This document shows, piece after piece, positions 32,842 to 45,061 of a stretch of 64,000 nucleotides of DNA. The stretch comes from Thozetella sp. PMI_491 (taxonomy: Eukaryota > Ascomycota > Sordariomycetes > Chaetosphaeriales > Chaetosphaeriaceae). The notes under the pieces were generated by a model, which saw only the letters and a program-made list of their open reading frames with translations, was not told the origin of the DNA and did not search any database. The stretch's first letter is position 1. Each line of letters starts with the position of its first letter. The translations under genes and the position numbers were made by a program. Location of the stretch: assembly GCA_021432635.1 (NCBI GenBank), contig MU270015.1:848216-912215 (forward strand). Direction: 5' to 3'.

Positions 32842-33939
32842 ATGAAGGCCATCGTCGCCCAGCACAAGATCGCAAAGAGAATCTTCAATCTTGGCTTCGG
32901 GAAACACCTCGGCCAAAGCTGCGTCATTGTCGATATTCCAAGGCCCGTCATCTCTGACCTAGAAATTCTTGTCGGGGTAAAGGCAGTAGCACTCAACCCC
33001 ACTGACTACAAACATGCCGATGGGGTCTCTCCTCGAGGCAGCGTGGTAGGTTGCGATTTTGCCGGCGTGGTGGTCGAGGTCGGTGCGAAAACTACCACCC
33101 AGTATAAAGTCGGTGATCGAGTGGCGGGTGCTGTCCACGGCGGCATGTACCCCGATCATGGCGCGTTTGCCGAGTACCTGAAGGCCGACAGCGATCTTGT
33201 CTGGCGGATACCAAATGATATGAGCGACCATGACGCCGCCACATATGGTGTCTCGGCCATCACTGCCATGCTTGCTCTCAACGTGCGCCTCGGCATCCAA
33301 TGGCCGGACGATACTCTCCGAAGCAAACAGACTCCATCCGTAAGAGGCCCCGAAATATTGATATATTCCGGTGCGACCGCTGCAGGGCTATATGCCATCC
33401 AGCTCGCCAAGGCAGCGGGCTGCACCGTGATCGCAACGGCATCGTCTCGATCTTTCAACCTCGTTCATAAGTACGGCGCAGATAGAGTCTTCGACTATCG
33501 ATCGGCTACAGCGGTTGATGAAATTACCAAAGAATTTCCTAATATCGGCCTAGCGCTGGATTGCTACTCGGAGGGAGCATCGACCGACTTCTGTGGCCAA
33601 GTGATCAAGAACCACGGCGGCAAGGTAGTGACATTGCTGAACCAAGGAAAGTCCAAGATTGAAGGTGTGGAATACGAGATGATACTGGCATATACACTTT
33701 ATGGCCGTCCTTTCCAGTGGTTTGCGCCTATTGGTCCGAAGTTCGAGGCTATTCCGTCCGATCGGGAAGCATTAGCCTGTTTCTACTCTGCCCTACCGAC
33801 TCTAGTAGATGTATTGCACCCCGTACCAATCTATCTAATCGATGGCGGCTTCGGCGGTATCATTCGTGGCCTTGATATGCTTCGGAAAGGAGAGGCTGCG
33901 GGAGGAAAGTTTGTCGTTACAATCTCAAACGGGCCGTAG
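32842..33939 (+). CDS. Trans-acting enoyl reductase / MDR oxidoreductase, 365 aa
   Basis: This intronless gene encodes a medium-chain dehydrogenase/reductase of the zinc-lacking, NADPH-dependent type. It resembles the stand-alone enoyl reductases LovC and ToxD that work with fungal polyketide synthases. Visible marks are NPTDYKHA (residues 52-59), VVGCDFAGVVVEVG (68-81), YKVGDRVAG, GAFAEYLKADSD, and the dinucleotide-binding turn SGATAAGLYAIQLAK (176-190), followed by CTVIATASSRSF. The catalytic-zinc cysteines of classical alcohol dehydrogenases are absent. Length fits the family (350-370). No PKS or hybrid synthase lies in the window, so it is either a detached tailoring enzyme, one for a synthase outside, or a general enone/quinone reductase; I cannot choose between these. 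Confidence 0.88.
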   Translation: MKAIVAQHKIAKRIFNLGFGKHLGQSCVIVDIPRPVISDLEILVGVKAVALNPTDYKHADGVSPRGSVVGCDFAGVVVEVGAKTTTQYKVGDRVAGAVHGGMYPDHGAFAEYLKADSDLVWRIPNDMSDHDAATYGVSAITAMLALNVRLGIQWPDDTLRSKQTPSVRGPEILIYSGATAAGLYAIQLAKAAGCTVIATASSRSFNLVHKYGADRVFDYRSATAVDEITKEFPNIGLALDCYSEGASTDFCGQVIKNHGGKVVTLLNQGKSKIEGVEYEMILAYTLYGRPFQWFAPIGPKFEAIPSDREALACFYSALPTLVDVLHPVPIYLIDGGFGGIIRGLDMLRKGEAAGGKFVVTISNGP

Positions 33940-35330
33940 AAAATATGGGTTACGATGCAGTTGTATGCCGGTAGCCACCTCCATATATGTACATAGTATT
34001 TACATTTTTTAAAACTCTTAATATTAATTGTCGAAAAAGTCGTCACATTTCCGGACGATCGTCCAAAGTGACAGGCCTTACTATTCAACGCTCTACTGTG
34101 GAGCCTGCTTTCAAGATATAGCCCGGTTCTAGACTATGAACTCAGACCTCAAAAGGCCACGTTTGGAGGCTAAATAGCATTTCCCCTTAACAACAGTGCG
34201 TATAGTCCGTCAAAGCCCGCCTCCATGGGAAGTGTCGCGCATAACCGGAAGGCCTTGAAAAGCATCGCAGCACGGCGGGGACAACTCAAAACAGTGTCGT
34301 AGGACGAAGTCCGTTTCTGGATGGGTACAGTTACATGTATCATTACCAGTCTTGCCCCAATGAATATCAATCATGTTCAGTGTCTGAATATTCTGAACTT
34401 GTATTCATGTAGGGCAATCGATATCGTGGCGTAGCTCGAGAGTTTCGCCAATATATGATGTATCCTCTCACCTTTGCGCTGGAATTTAAAAATGCTCTAA
34501 TTCCTTTTTTTTAAGCTAAGTTCTTACCTAGCCCGTTATTGTTCTAGTCTAGTCGTCGTAAGAATAGGATAGCTGGGGGGGGGGGGGGGGTTGCCAGGTC
34601 TGGTTCCACTATACATTCCCTTGTAAAGTACAGTCAATCGGTCAGGAATAGGGGTAACATTAGCACGTGACTTCTCATAGCCTCAGCAGCTTACTGACAG
34701 ACGTCACCGACGACCGCAGTCCAGAGAACCAGGCAGTTAAGGATGTTTAGCGCCCCCCTAAGCAGCTTTCGAGGAGATTTCACGCGATAGAGCGTGCCAG
34801 TATCTATTGTTAAGGATCTCGCCAGTGATCTTCTAGCTCTAGCTCTATGTGCTTGCGGTGGGCCTCTAAGCCGGGATGCCACGACGATCCAACTAAAAGT
34901 CGCGTTTTGGGTGTGCCGAATGCAGGAAGCGGAGAGTCAAGGTATGTTTACACCGTAAGTGCTCGTTTCAGTGGTGCCAATTAACTCGCTCGGAAAGTGG
35001 GACGAAGACGAACTAGAGTGCGGAAGATGAGTTCAATTCAGACTGACTAGAGTGCACAGTTGCATGAATGTCAAATTTCACACAGAATAACTTTGAAACC
35101 ATGAACGATGAACAGAAATGAACGTGTTGGGGTCTATGGAGACCAGAAGAAAAGATTTGTATTCAAAGACAGAATCCAAACCCAATTTGAACGAAGGACA
35201 TTAGAGAGGCATCAGCATGGCCATGTCTTTCTTGCTCGAAGAAGCGCGCATATGCATGTTTTTAGAAATCAAGACATGCAAATAAGAATCAACAAGTCAG
35301 GCGGTATAGTATGCGAGGGGCACCGTCTCT
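33940..35330. other. Intergenic, no supported gene
   Basis: Mixed DNA with a pure G-run of 16-18 bases at about 34575-34591. A small minus frame (34691-34882) and a small plus frame (35108-35350) are unsupported. The two genes around it converge here, so no promoter is expected. Confidence 0.45.
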
Positions 35331-37296
35331 TCAACCTCCCTTCGATCTAGAGTTCAACTCTAGAATATCAAGTGGGGCCTGAGGCGCGCTGTCGATCTGC
35401 TTGTGGACAGCTTGTACGGCCTGCTCGGCCAGAGCTTTGTCCTCGAACACTGTTTCACGTTTTGTAAGCAAGAAATGGATTCTGGGAAGTGTTGAAGGTA
35501 AGGAGGGAAGGGTTTTAAAAAACATACAGAAGGTGAGCTCCTCAAGAGTACGACCATAGGTTTCGGGGTAAAAGAAGAATTGGAACACGAATTCCAACAC
35601 AATCCAACCACAATAGGCGGCGAAGAACTTCCAGCCAATGTTGTCCATGGCAATAGGATTAACAAAAGTGGAGAAAAAGCCACCACTCTTGCCGAAGATC
35701 TGCTCAACACCAATTCCACGGGAGCGGACAGCGTATGGGAAAAGCTCCACGAGGTAGGCTGCACACACACACACACAAATATACATATTAGCCAAGACAC
35801 ATCTCGCCACGAAAAGGGGGAGCAGGGAAGGGTAAAAGCTCGTACTGTAAGTCAAAGCGTTGTTTCCAATGTTGTAACACGGTGTATAGAGCCACCAGAA
35901 AACCAGGGCAGCGATAGAGGCGGGCCAGTTTTGCAACTTCATGTTTGCGGCTTGCTCGAGGAAGTAGTAGCAAATTGTGATGACGGTGAAGCAAATTGTC
36001 ATCGACGATGAAGATAACATAAACATTCTTCGTCGTGGATATCGTGGGACGATGAGAGCGACGACGACGCCGATGAGAAAGCCCCAGCAGCTGTTTCCCA
36101 TGTTCAATCGGAACTTTCGGTATTGGTCGGTGAAACCCATGATGTCATAGATCTTATTGGAGTAGTACGAGAGGAGTGTATTGCCTGACATCTGAGTGAA
36201 CAGACCAAGGAAAGCGGCAATGAAGATCCGGCGGCGCATTGCGGAAGTTCTGACCATGGTCATCCAAGACTGTTTTGAGTGTTCGGCTTCGATCTTGAGT
36301 GTCGAAACGATCTGTGCAATCTCGGCCTGCACCAGGATTGACGTTTGATCGCCCTCCGCGTGGTACTTGGTGAGAACGGCATACGCTTCGTCCTCTCGAT
36401 CTCTGCTGACTAGCCAACGTGGACTTTCGGGGAGAAGGCTGGGTGCTTTTCGTTAGTCTCCTTGAAAGATAAGAGAAGAAGAAATAAAAGGCCAATGGGT
36501 AAGCCCTACTAGACGGTAGCAAGCTGCAAAATCGAGGGGCAGATCTGCAACCACGACGGGATTCTCCACGCATAGTCGCTGGGAATATCAGATGACGCCA
36601 TGGTCACAGCAGTGCCGAGAATGGCACCGATGCCGTAGGATGCATTGAACAGCGATGTGAGCGAAGCACGTTCTTTAGGATGACCAAGCTCGCCGATAAG
36701 AGATGAACCTGAAATGATTGCGAACAAGATGCCCCAGCCAAGAATGATTCTTGCGGCGATGTACATTCCGGCTGCGCGTCGAGAGTTAGCTCGCCCCGGC
36801 CACAAATACCTGGATAAAGAGACATACGGTTCACCGCGAAGCCCTGTATGATGGATCCGACACACATGACGACAGAACCAACCACGATGCCCATTCGTCG
36901 ACCGTACCTATTGTTTACCCATGGGGCGAATGGGACAGCAAAGATAGAGCCCAATTGGTAGCTAGCGTTGATAATACCCAGAAGGCTCGCCTCAATATCC
37001 AATTTACCTTTCGGATTCTTGTAGCCTCCACCAAAATCTGGGGCGGGTGTTAATAAAAGGGTTATTTATACCAAGTTGGACGGGGTCAGCAACAGCATAC
37101 AGAGCTTAAAGTTGTCGATGTTCTGCAGGTTATTAATCAAGGATGAGTCAAAACCTGATGTCATCTCAACTCCCATGCAGCAGAGAAAGAGCCAAAGGTA
37201 CATAATCCTCATATTGGGCTTCTTATACCATGGCGTCTTGTCTTGCTCAGCCAAACGCGTGACAATGGGATCGGATGTCCCGTCACCAATCACCAT
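35331..37296 (-). CDS. MFS sugar transporter, lactose-permease-like, 536 aa
   Basis: This is a second sugar porter with 12 predicted membrane helices. Exons by hand: 37296-37101, 37037-36828, 36771-36510, 36438-35846, 35758-35528 and 35449-35331. All five introns have GT-AG ends, and lengths sum to 537 codons. Family motifs are MGVEMTSGFDSSLINNLQ in helix 1, NNRYGRRMGIVVG in the loop 2-3, RIILGWGILFA, GELGHPKERASLTSLFN in the loop 4-5, LLPESPRWLVS after helix 6, TQMSGNTLLSYYSNKIY in helix 7, LVELFPYAVRSRGIG, and YPETYGRTLEELTF at the end. The pattern matches fungal lactose-permease-like porters, though such names cover many substrates. Intron 4 (35759-35845) carries a GT dinucleotide run right before its acceptor. 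No partner gene is adjacent on the same strand. Confidence 0.9.
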
Positions 37297-37844
37297 GTTG
37301 GGCAGCTTGATCAGGAACCTACACCGTAACAGTCCTAGGGGATTGAAAGGGCAACGTCAAGCAATGACGTGTGGATGAGAGAGTCTTCTTAGGAAAAGAA
37401 AGGTGATGGGAAGCTGAATATATTTATATTCCTCCCGCCTCTCGTGAATACAGTATCTTCTCAGGCCGCCCCCGCCCCCTTGCCTGCCAACTCCAATGAG
37501 GGGGCAAGGAAGTTTTCCTGGAAGTCGTTCTGGGGAACCAGATCCTACTCGAGCTGCATATTTCCTGTAACGCTAGCCAACTTGTCTCTGCCGCGCCGGA
37601 TCGCTGCCCTTCTAGCCGGACACCCCTGAGCCTCTAGTCTTGCCCAGTCCAGGTCCGTTTGAATCTAGACACCTCCATTCCAGTGTTCGCATAGATGCAA
37701 ACCGCCGGGCGGAGACGCAGAGTGAACCCCTGCAAGGCGACTATACCAATTTTGATTGGCTTCGCCCGAGGTGGCACGGTCTGGAGTGCAGGGGGGATGC
37801 AGGTACTTGTGTTTTCGGTAGCGTACTAGACTCAGGTCCGCTGG
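37297..37844. other. Intergenic, upstream of transporter
   Basis: Probably the transporter's promoter in the first few hundred bases; a TATATTTATATT lies near 37420-37431. Small plus-strand frames (37444-37629, 37640-37870) have no motifs. Confidence 0.4.
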
Positions 37845-37925
37845 TTACTCGGGGTGAGGTCCATAATTAGGGTGGACTTTATGACATTTTGTTTTCTTTC
37901 GATAACATCGATCGCAGGCTTGCAT
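37845..37925 (-). pseudogene. Relic of a Zn2Cys6 DNA-binding domain
   Basis: From an ATG at 37925 the minus strand reads MQACDRCYRKKTKCHKVHPN, the first half of a zinc cluster (C-x2-C-x6-C). The next Cys is Tyr (TAT) and the following CxxC is lost, with a stop after GPHPE. Only three of six cysteines remain and no activation domain follows, so this is a fragment. Upstream the frame stays open but has no family look. Confidence 0.5.
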
Positions 37926-38439
37926 GCCTGAGACTGAAGCGGTGTTCAGGCGATTCTTCGCTGCACCAGTATCGCCGGCCGGAGGAGGCTGCTGAAGCGC
38001 TTTTCTACTTACAGAACCAGTGATCACTTTTCCGCCTTACCCCACTTTCAATGTCACCTTCTTCTAATGCTGGGTACAGAGAATGCGGGGTGGCCCAGAA
38101 GCGGGGTCTGGGGTTCGGTTATTTCACACTAATCGCCCTTTCAAGTACGGGGGGTATCGGAGCACTAACCGCCTTCCCGCAGAAATTCGTTCTCTAGTTA
38201 CAGTTATTCTTACATCTATACTAGCCAGTATGAGTCTAGCTATAGATGTGGTTCTATGCCCCCTCAGAGTTTCTACCAGAGTCTTAATGAAAATGAAATA
38301 ATAATATATTTGTCACGCTCCTAGTTGATAGACGAAGTGGTCAAAAGCCACCTTAAACCAGTCAATTAAGGCTATCTCAAGGTGAGGAAAAAACGAAGAG
38401 AGTGCAGAAAGCGCTGCGCAGCTATTTACAGGTGGGGTC

Positions 38440-38764
38440 GGCGCATTAAGCTCCGCGAAGTGGGGCTGGCTCAGACAAAGCTCGGCGCGCCATTGTTCAG
38501 CAGGATCTCTACCACCTACATGTCTTGACCTCCCAACCATGACACCCTACGGAGGACATAGTGGAGCAGAGTCTCTCCCGAAGCATCGACCTGATGGACT
38601 AGTTCAGGGGCATGATATATGAGCAGCTGGAGTGTGTTGTAATATATTATAGCTAGAAGGCTGTATAGCGCGTTCCTCTTTGCATTGTCCCGAGGAGCAG
38701 CGCAGGCCCCTCGCTGGAGAAGAAGCTCGACAGGCGTGGGCTTACCCGATATTCTCTCGACCAT
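38440..38764 (-). pseudogene. Ankyrin-repeat relic
   Basis: The minus strand reads KPTPVELLLQRGACAAPRDN, then DASGETLLHYVLRR, then a TAG, then VVEILLNNGAPS. These are the G-x-TxLHxAxxx-G-x-xxxVxxLLxxGA rhythm of ankyrin repeats, interrupted by stops. About three repeats remain and there is no start or end of a normal protein. The DNA between the Zn2Cys6 relic and this one (38028-38439) holds nothing recognisable. Confidence 0.45.
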
Positions 38765-39020
38765 TGCTTTCTTTACTGTTGCGATGAGCGGAATTTGCTA
38801 CCAGAAAACTATCGACCTCAAGCGGAGCAATTCTATTCAAACTCAACGTTTCTGTGTCCGCTACTATCGAGCTATCTGCCTAAGGAACTGCAGTATTTGA
38901 AAAACATGCTGACTTCTTCTGTTTCTGAACTCCTCTACTATTATAGAATTTGTGTTCCTGCGTGTCTCTGTGCCCGGTGAGTCCTCGTCATCCCAAAGCC
39001 CCAGCCGTCTGCAGATCACG

Positions 39021-40514
<1,494 letters not shown>

Positions 40515-41362
40515 TTCGTTGAAGCGGCGGTCAATGTCCGGAATTCAAAAGGCCGGATGTTCCCGTGAACGGTAATCAGCTGAGTTCTTAGATATCTATT
40601 GATATTGATATTGGACCTAGTATTCCGGCATGTACAATCTCCATGGCAAACCACTCCAGTCCAAGCCTTTATAGAATAATCATCTCCGACTTCGGGAGTT
40701 TTACCTTCCAAACCTCAGGTACATGAAAGTAAAGGTTTTGGCATGAGGGACATGCAACCTGAATCGGACGTACACGCCTCACTGAGTAAGCGTCTTCCAA
40801 TGACGGACCAAGGGTAGAGCTAGCATAGCGCCAATGGTAATGTTCCGTCGAAGATGCAAATGCATCATCACGCAGGACATGCGGACGATCTGTCTCAAGA
40901 TCCCGACATATGCCGAATAGCTAAATCGGCTACCGGCCTAGCAGGATTCTGACCGACACCTGATTGGATGTCGCTGGTCAGCAGCCGACAGCAGTAGCGG
41001 AGCGGGATGAAACCAGCCCGATTCTTGTTCAACTCCATGCAGGGCTTCACGAAATTACATCATATCTACCGGTAATGGCGCATCTCGTCTATAATCTACA
41101 CTTGTTAGGTTTAGAGACATTCCATAGCCGCAATCTTGCATAGAATTGCAGGGAGCGTGTACATGTGAACGGATGTGCTTGAAGAATGACCCACCACCGG
41201 ATATGGCCTGATACTGGCTTGATGACACAGGGACTTCGCAACTGGCATCTTCATCACGCGACGAATTATTCCCTCATCGGATAACAATTCATAATATAGG
41301 CGCCAACGTCGACAAACAGCCTGCTAGAAACATGAATATAAGAGCAATTCGGAATGTCCCCA
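40515..41362. other. Intergenic between two minus-strand genes
   Basis: It should hold the promoter of the oxidoreductase (40515 onward) and the 3' end of the hydrolase gene. An in-frame run on the minus strand (40382-40711) is a shadow of the first exon and intron. Nothing else is visible. Confidence 0.45.
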
Positions 41363-42556
41363 TTACTTCCTCACCACCTCCTTCTCAAACCAATCATACA
41401 TGACGCAGTTGACAAACCGAGACGCTCCAACGTTGCAATGCGCACCGGCACCATCTTCATCTGTGAACGAAAACAGAGTTGCATTGCTCCCGATCGCCGC
41501 GGCCATTGCTTTGGGCTGGCCTTCGAAGAACATGTCGTTGGCTGCGTCGCCAATGAAGACCGGGCATCTTATTCGGTCGGCAAGACCCACGAGGGAGAAT
41601 TTGGATATCTTTCCCAAGAGCTCTGCCGGCGTCTGCACTTTAAAGGCCCACAGGCCATGAGATAGAGACCATCGAAGCGGTGTCGGGAGGTTTGGATCGT
41701 CGAACAAAGCCTTGGCACTGTCAAAGTCTTTGATATCGCCCAGTTTGGCAAAGTGGCCATGTTCGGGATCGAACATTGCGGTCTCGTTGATATCAAATAG
41801 TCCATCAATTGAAAAGACCGCACTGATCCGACTGTCGAAAGCTGCAGCCCGGGCGGCAAGCAACCCCGACATGGAGTAGCCAAGGACACCGACTTTATGC
41901 ATGTCGACGTATGAGAGAGTCTCTAGGTAGTCGATGACTGGGGACACAACCTTTTCCCACTCGTGGGTGAATCCGAGGTCTTGGTCACGCCGCACAGAAG
42001 GCTGACCTGGTCCGTCAAAGCATACAAGATTATATCCACGCTCTAGGGCTCCTGCTCCGTGCATATGGTAGATCTCTTCCATTGAGCCGTCATATCCATT
42101 ACACATCAGGATTGTCGGACGTTTCTGGGTGGTATCCTTGCTGGCCGGGAAGACAATGGTAGAAACGCGAAAGCCATCGGCAGGGATGAGCTGTCTGAAT
42201 CCTGGAACCGAGAGATGGCTGATAGCGAGATCGAAGCATTCGGCCTGTTTCTTCCACAGTATTTGAATGCGCGGGTCATCCCAGTTTCCATGGAGAAAAA
42301 AGTCGGCTCCTCGGAGGTAGGTGGCTGCTCGAAACATTGTGTCGCGAACGCTGATCGGATCTGTTATGCTATTGACCTGAGAGATCAACCTCTCTGCCCG
42401 CCTGTTCCATCCGGCATACCAAGACTCGAAATCGCCAGGTGCTATCTCTCCAGCCGCCACCAGGCATTCGCCAATGTCGGCCCCACCGTAGGCGGCGTGA
42501 GCAAAAAGACGCAGGAGCTCAAACTTGAAAGACGGGTCGCTGCTGAGCTCGTGCAT
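41363..42556 (-). CDS. FrsA-like alpha/beta hydrolase, 397 aa
   Basis: This hydrolase has an N-terminal helical lid and a C-terminal alpha/beta core, like bacterial 2,6-dihydroxypseudooxynicotine hydrolase and many fungal cluster hydrolases. The opening FKFELLRLFAHAAYGGADIG, then GDFESWYAGWNRRAERL, is the lid signature. The core shows ILMCNGYDGSMEE (oxyanion loop), GYNLVCFDGPGQ, the nucleophile elbow GVLGYSMSGLLAARAAAF with Ser in GYSMSG, and GAHCNVGASRF carrying the likely catalytic His. I chose the first in-frame ATG, 42556; the frame stays open to 42766 but without a methionine, and an acceptor-like CAATTTCAG just upstream leaves a short extra first exon possible. Known relatives cleave C-C or ester/lactone bonds. 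It is divergent from the DsbA-like gene across 714 bases. Confidence 0.82.
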   Translation of the reverse strand: MHELSSDPSFKFELLRLFAHAAYGGADIGECLVAAGEIAPGDFESWYAGWNRRAERLISQVNSITDPISVRDTMFRAATYLRGADFFLHGNWDDPRIQILWKKQAECFDLAISHLSVPGFRQLIPADGFRVSTIVFPASKDTTQKRPTILMCNGYDGSMEEIYHMHGAGALERGYNLVCFDGPGQPSVRRDQDLGFTHEWEKVVSPVIDYLETLSYVDMHKVGVLGYSMSGLLAARAAAFDSRISAVFSIDGLFDINETAMFDPEHGHFAKLGDIKDFDSAKALFDDPNLPTPLRWSLSHGLWAFKVQTPAELLGKISKFSLVGLADRIRCPVFIGDAANDMFFEGQPKAMAAAIGSNATLFSFTDEDGAGAHCNVGASRFVNCVMYDWFEKEVVRK

Positions 42557-43270
42557 CTTGTTCTCGGCTTGCAGTATTTCGAAGAGAACTGAAATTGACG
42601 GGAGGATTAACAAACTTTGAGCGGGACGCGGAATAGTTGGGGCTGCATTTCTCTTCACATTGTTCTCTCCTAGAACTATATGCTCTATTTTAAGGTGAGG
42701 CCTCTTAGCGACTAAAGAATCGAAAGCTAAATATGCAATGCATCTTGATGACACGGCCAAGGCCAATCAATATGTTGATCAGTAATTAGTGGGACGTGGT
42801 AGTATGTCATTGCAGGACCTGGTCCTGAATAATGGTAAATATGGTGTCCTATGGAACGCTTGGGAGGCCCGCAATTGTGCCGAATCGGCGAGACGGCTAG
42901 TTCGGCTGCTTGATTGGATACGCCACTCTTGAACAGACTTCCTCTGTCTGAAGGACTCTATTAAAAACTGACGCGATTTTACCTATTTGTTAGAGAATGG
43001 GACTTGGGAAAGTATTTTTGTAGCAGTGAGGCACCGGCAACGCGGCTATATGCGGGTTAATGCCAGGCATTTGCTCGAACAGCAGCCTCCATCTTTAGAA
43101 ATCCGTATTTTTATCACTATATATTTCTCCTGCAGCCCATAGAAGAGAGTCGGAGAGTGTTCCCGGCAATGCAGATAGTTGACCTGGACCTAAAGCGAGA
43201 CTAGCCATTCAGACTGTGGGACGGGCAATATCTCATACCTTGGAGACCCCAAGGAGCTCCCAAGAGCAAA
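42557..43270. promoter_or_regulatory. Divergent promoter, hydrolase and DsbA-like gene
   Basis: These 714 bases separate the two divergent start codons. No palindromic CGG or CACGTG site stands out; a TATATATTTC lies near 43118-43127, about 150 bases before the DsbA-like ATG. The assignment as a shared promoter is inference from position only. Confidence 0.35.
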
Positions 43271-43990
43271 ATGGTTAACTTCGACATTAAGATTGTGTCT
43301 GACACGATCTGCCCGTGGTGTTACCTGGGACAAATGCGACTCAATCGAGCGATTGGCATCCACAAGAACACGTATCCCAACGACACCTTCGTCATCACAT
43401 GGCATCCGTTCTACCTTGAGCCGGATGCTCCAAAGGTCGGAGTTCCTACCAGAGAGCGAATGGACGAGAAATTTGGAACGCAGAGGGCCGAACTTATGCG
43501 AGCACAGCTACGTGCTTACGGGGCTCCCGACGGCATCAATTATACCTTCAATGGCAAGCGAGGAAGCACCAAGGATTCTCATAGGCTCATTTATATGGTG
43601 AGTGTCGAATGTCGGTTCGCCTGGAGCCATGACTGGGTTTAAGACTAATATGAAAGGTAGGCTGGCCAGGTGGGTACGGAGATCCAAAACAAAGTTGTGG
43701 CAGAAATTTTCAAAAGCTACTTCGAAGATGGTGGCGACTTGACCTCGATGGATATGCTTGCCGATGCCGCAGAGAAGGCAGGCCTCGACCGACAAGAATC
43801 GAGTGCCTATTTAGAAAGCGGATCCGGTGGAGATGCGGTCGATAAAGAGGCGAAGCGGGCACTCTTGCGACACATCCATGCCGTGCCGCATATTGAGATC
43901 GAGGGACGATACACTATCCAAGGCGCAGACGACCCGGAAGAAACAGCAGAAGGATTTGAGAAGTTGCGAAAGGAGCTCGTACAGAAGTAG
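43271..43990 (+). CDS. DsbA-family (FrnE-like) thioredoxin-fold protein, 218 aa
   Basis: This is a small cytosolic thioredoxin-fold protein of the DsbA/FrnE and 2-hydroxychromene-2-carboxylate isomerase group. Exons: 43271-43597 and 43661-43990 with a 63-nt intron (GTGAGT to GGTAG). The active-site motif CPWC is at residues 14-17 in DTICPWCYLGQ, as in FrnE. Further family marks are HPFYLEPDAP, TKDSHRLIYMAGQ and a C-terminal VPHIEIEGRYTIQGADDPEE, the cis-Pro (VPH) segment. There is no signal peptide, so it is not a secretory disulfide oxidase. Relatives act as disulfide oxidoreductases, glutathione-dependent isomerases or polyketide-cluster accessory proteins. Its neighbours, a hydrolase and a ring hydroxylase, make a role in aromatic metabolism conceivable. 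Confidence 0.88.
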
Positions 43991-45061
43991 ATTGGCAATG
44001 CTTTGCAGCATATAGATCCCTCGTATATAGATTCAAATACTACTGCCGAATTGTATACTATCCCGAGTAAATGTCTTTTGCTTTAGCTGTTAGAGTTCGT
44101 AGTGGTCTTAGCGAGAGGTCGGAGATTGGTTGGGATGTATCCAAGCGCTCGCTTCTCCCAAAACTTATTACAACAGCGGCTTGTCGTCCACTCTTCCTTG
44201 GGATACGAGTCTTCCGTACAAACCAGCCGGCATCGCTATTAAAGGTAGGTAGAAGCCGAAGAAAGGGTGGCGATCGGCGGGTAGTAACGGCACGGAGCCC
44301 AGACGAGCTCCTCCTCAAGCTAGGACAACAAAGAGAAGCTGATTGGCCGTTTGACCATCAGCAGCTTGCAGCACTAAGTATGTCAGCTGTTTGCAGGAGT
44401 GCTTGACCCACTTTAGGGTGCCATCAGCGTACGACCATGTAACTGGCAGGAGGGATTTGCAATTTTCCAAATTGGCGATCGCGATAGGTAATTCGATTTT
44501 ATTGCTTTGGCGTCATTGGCAAGATTCTCGGGGTTTCTCCGACACAACCATACTACGATCAGGTATGCATGACCACGTGCAGAATCACGTGCGGAATCAC
44601 GTGCACTTTCGAAAAAATCTAGCACCGTAGCTTAGTTTCCCGTGGTCTCTCACCTTACATGCAGGAAAATACCTAACTCTGGTGTTAAGACTACTAAAAA
44701 TTGCTAGCGTGGGGGTTGTTGTTTTCAGCAATGCCAGCACTAAGGAAGGCGGGAATTGACTGGCCTCGAACGTAGCTCTAGCTGCGGCGACGAAGATTTG
44801 AGACGAGTGGCCTGGATGAGCAGGAATTTGCAGTGAACTAGAACGTAAGCTAAACTAGCGAGTAACTCCCGGAATTCTGGACGTTGATCGCCCGAATGGG
44901 TAACGCGCGGAAAGGGTACAGAGGTACTTAAATTCGCTACATCCCGAGACCGGGCTGTAGATGACATATAAAACTCCTTGCTGGGCTCTCGGCTATAGTT
45001 GTGATCTCCTGAATCCTTGATTTCCCAGTATCGCTCGTAAAATAACCACTACCAGTAAATC
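43991..45061. other. Intergenic, upstream of the FAD monooxygenase
   Basis: Holds the triple CACGTG array (listed separately) and no supported frame; those at 44058-44630 and 44740-44967 lack motifs. Confidence 0.45.
44574..44603. promoter_or_regulatory. Triple CACGTG (E-box) array
   Basis: CACGTG occurs at 44574-44579, 44586-44591 and 44598-44603, exactly 12 bases apart, in a near-tandem repeat of the unit TCACGTGCRGAA. CACGTG is the core site of fungal bHLH regulators of the Cbf1/Pho4 type and, in variants, of some bZIP factors. The array lies 460-490 bases upstream of the monooxygenase ATG, within reach of its promoter. Confidence 0.55.

Noticed and set aside
41354-42592. Plus-strand frames opposite the hydrolase gene (41354-41665, 42215-42592)
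   Set aside because: Antisense shadows of a well-supported coding region, without motifs or splice structure.
42557-42766. N-terminal extension of the hydrolase frame
   Set aside because: The extension has no ATG (it opens at TTG) and contains promoter-like and acceptor-like sequence. The family's usual start is close to the ATG at 42556.
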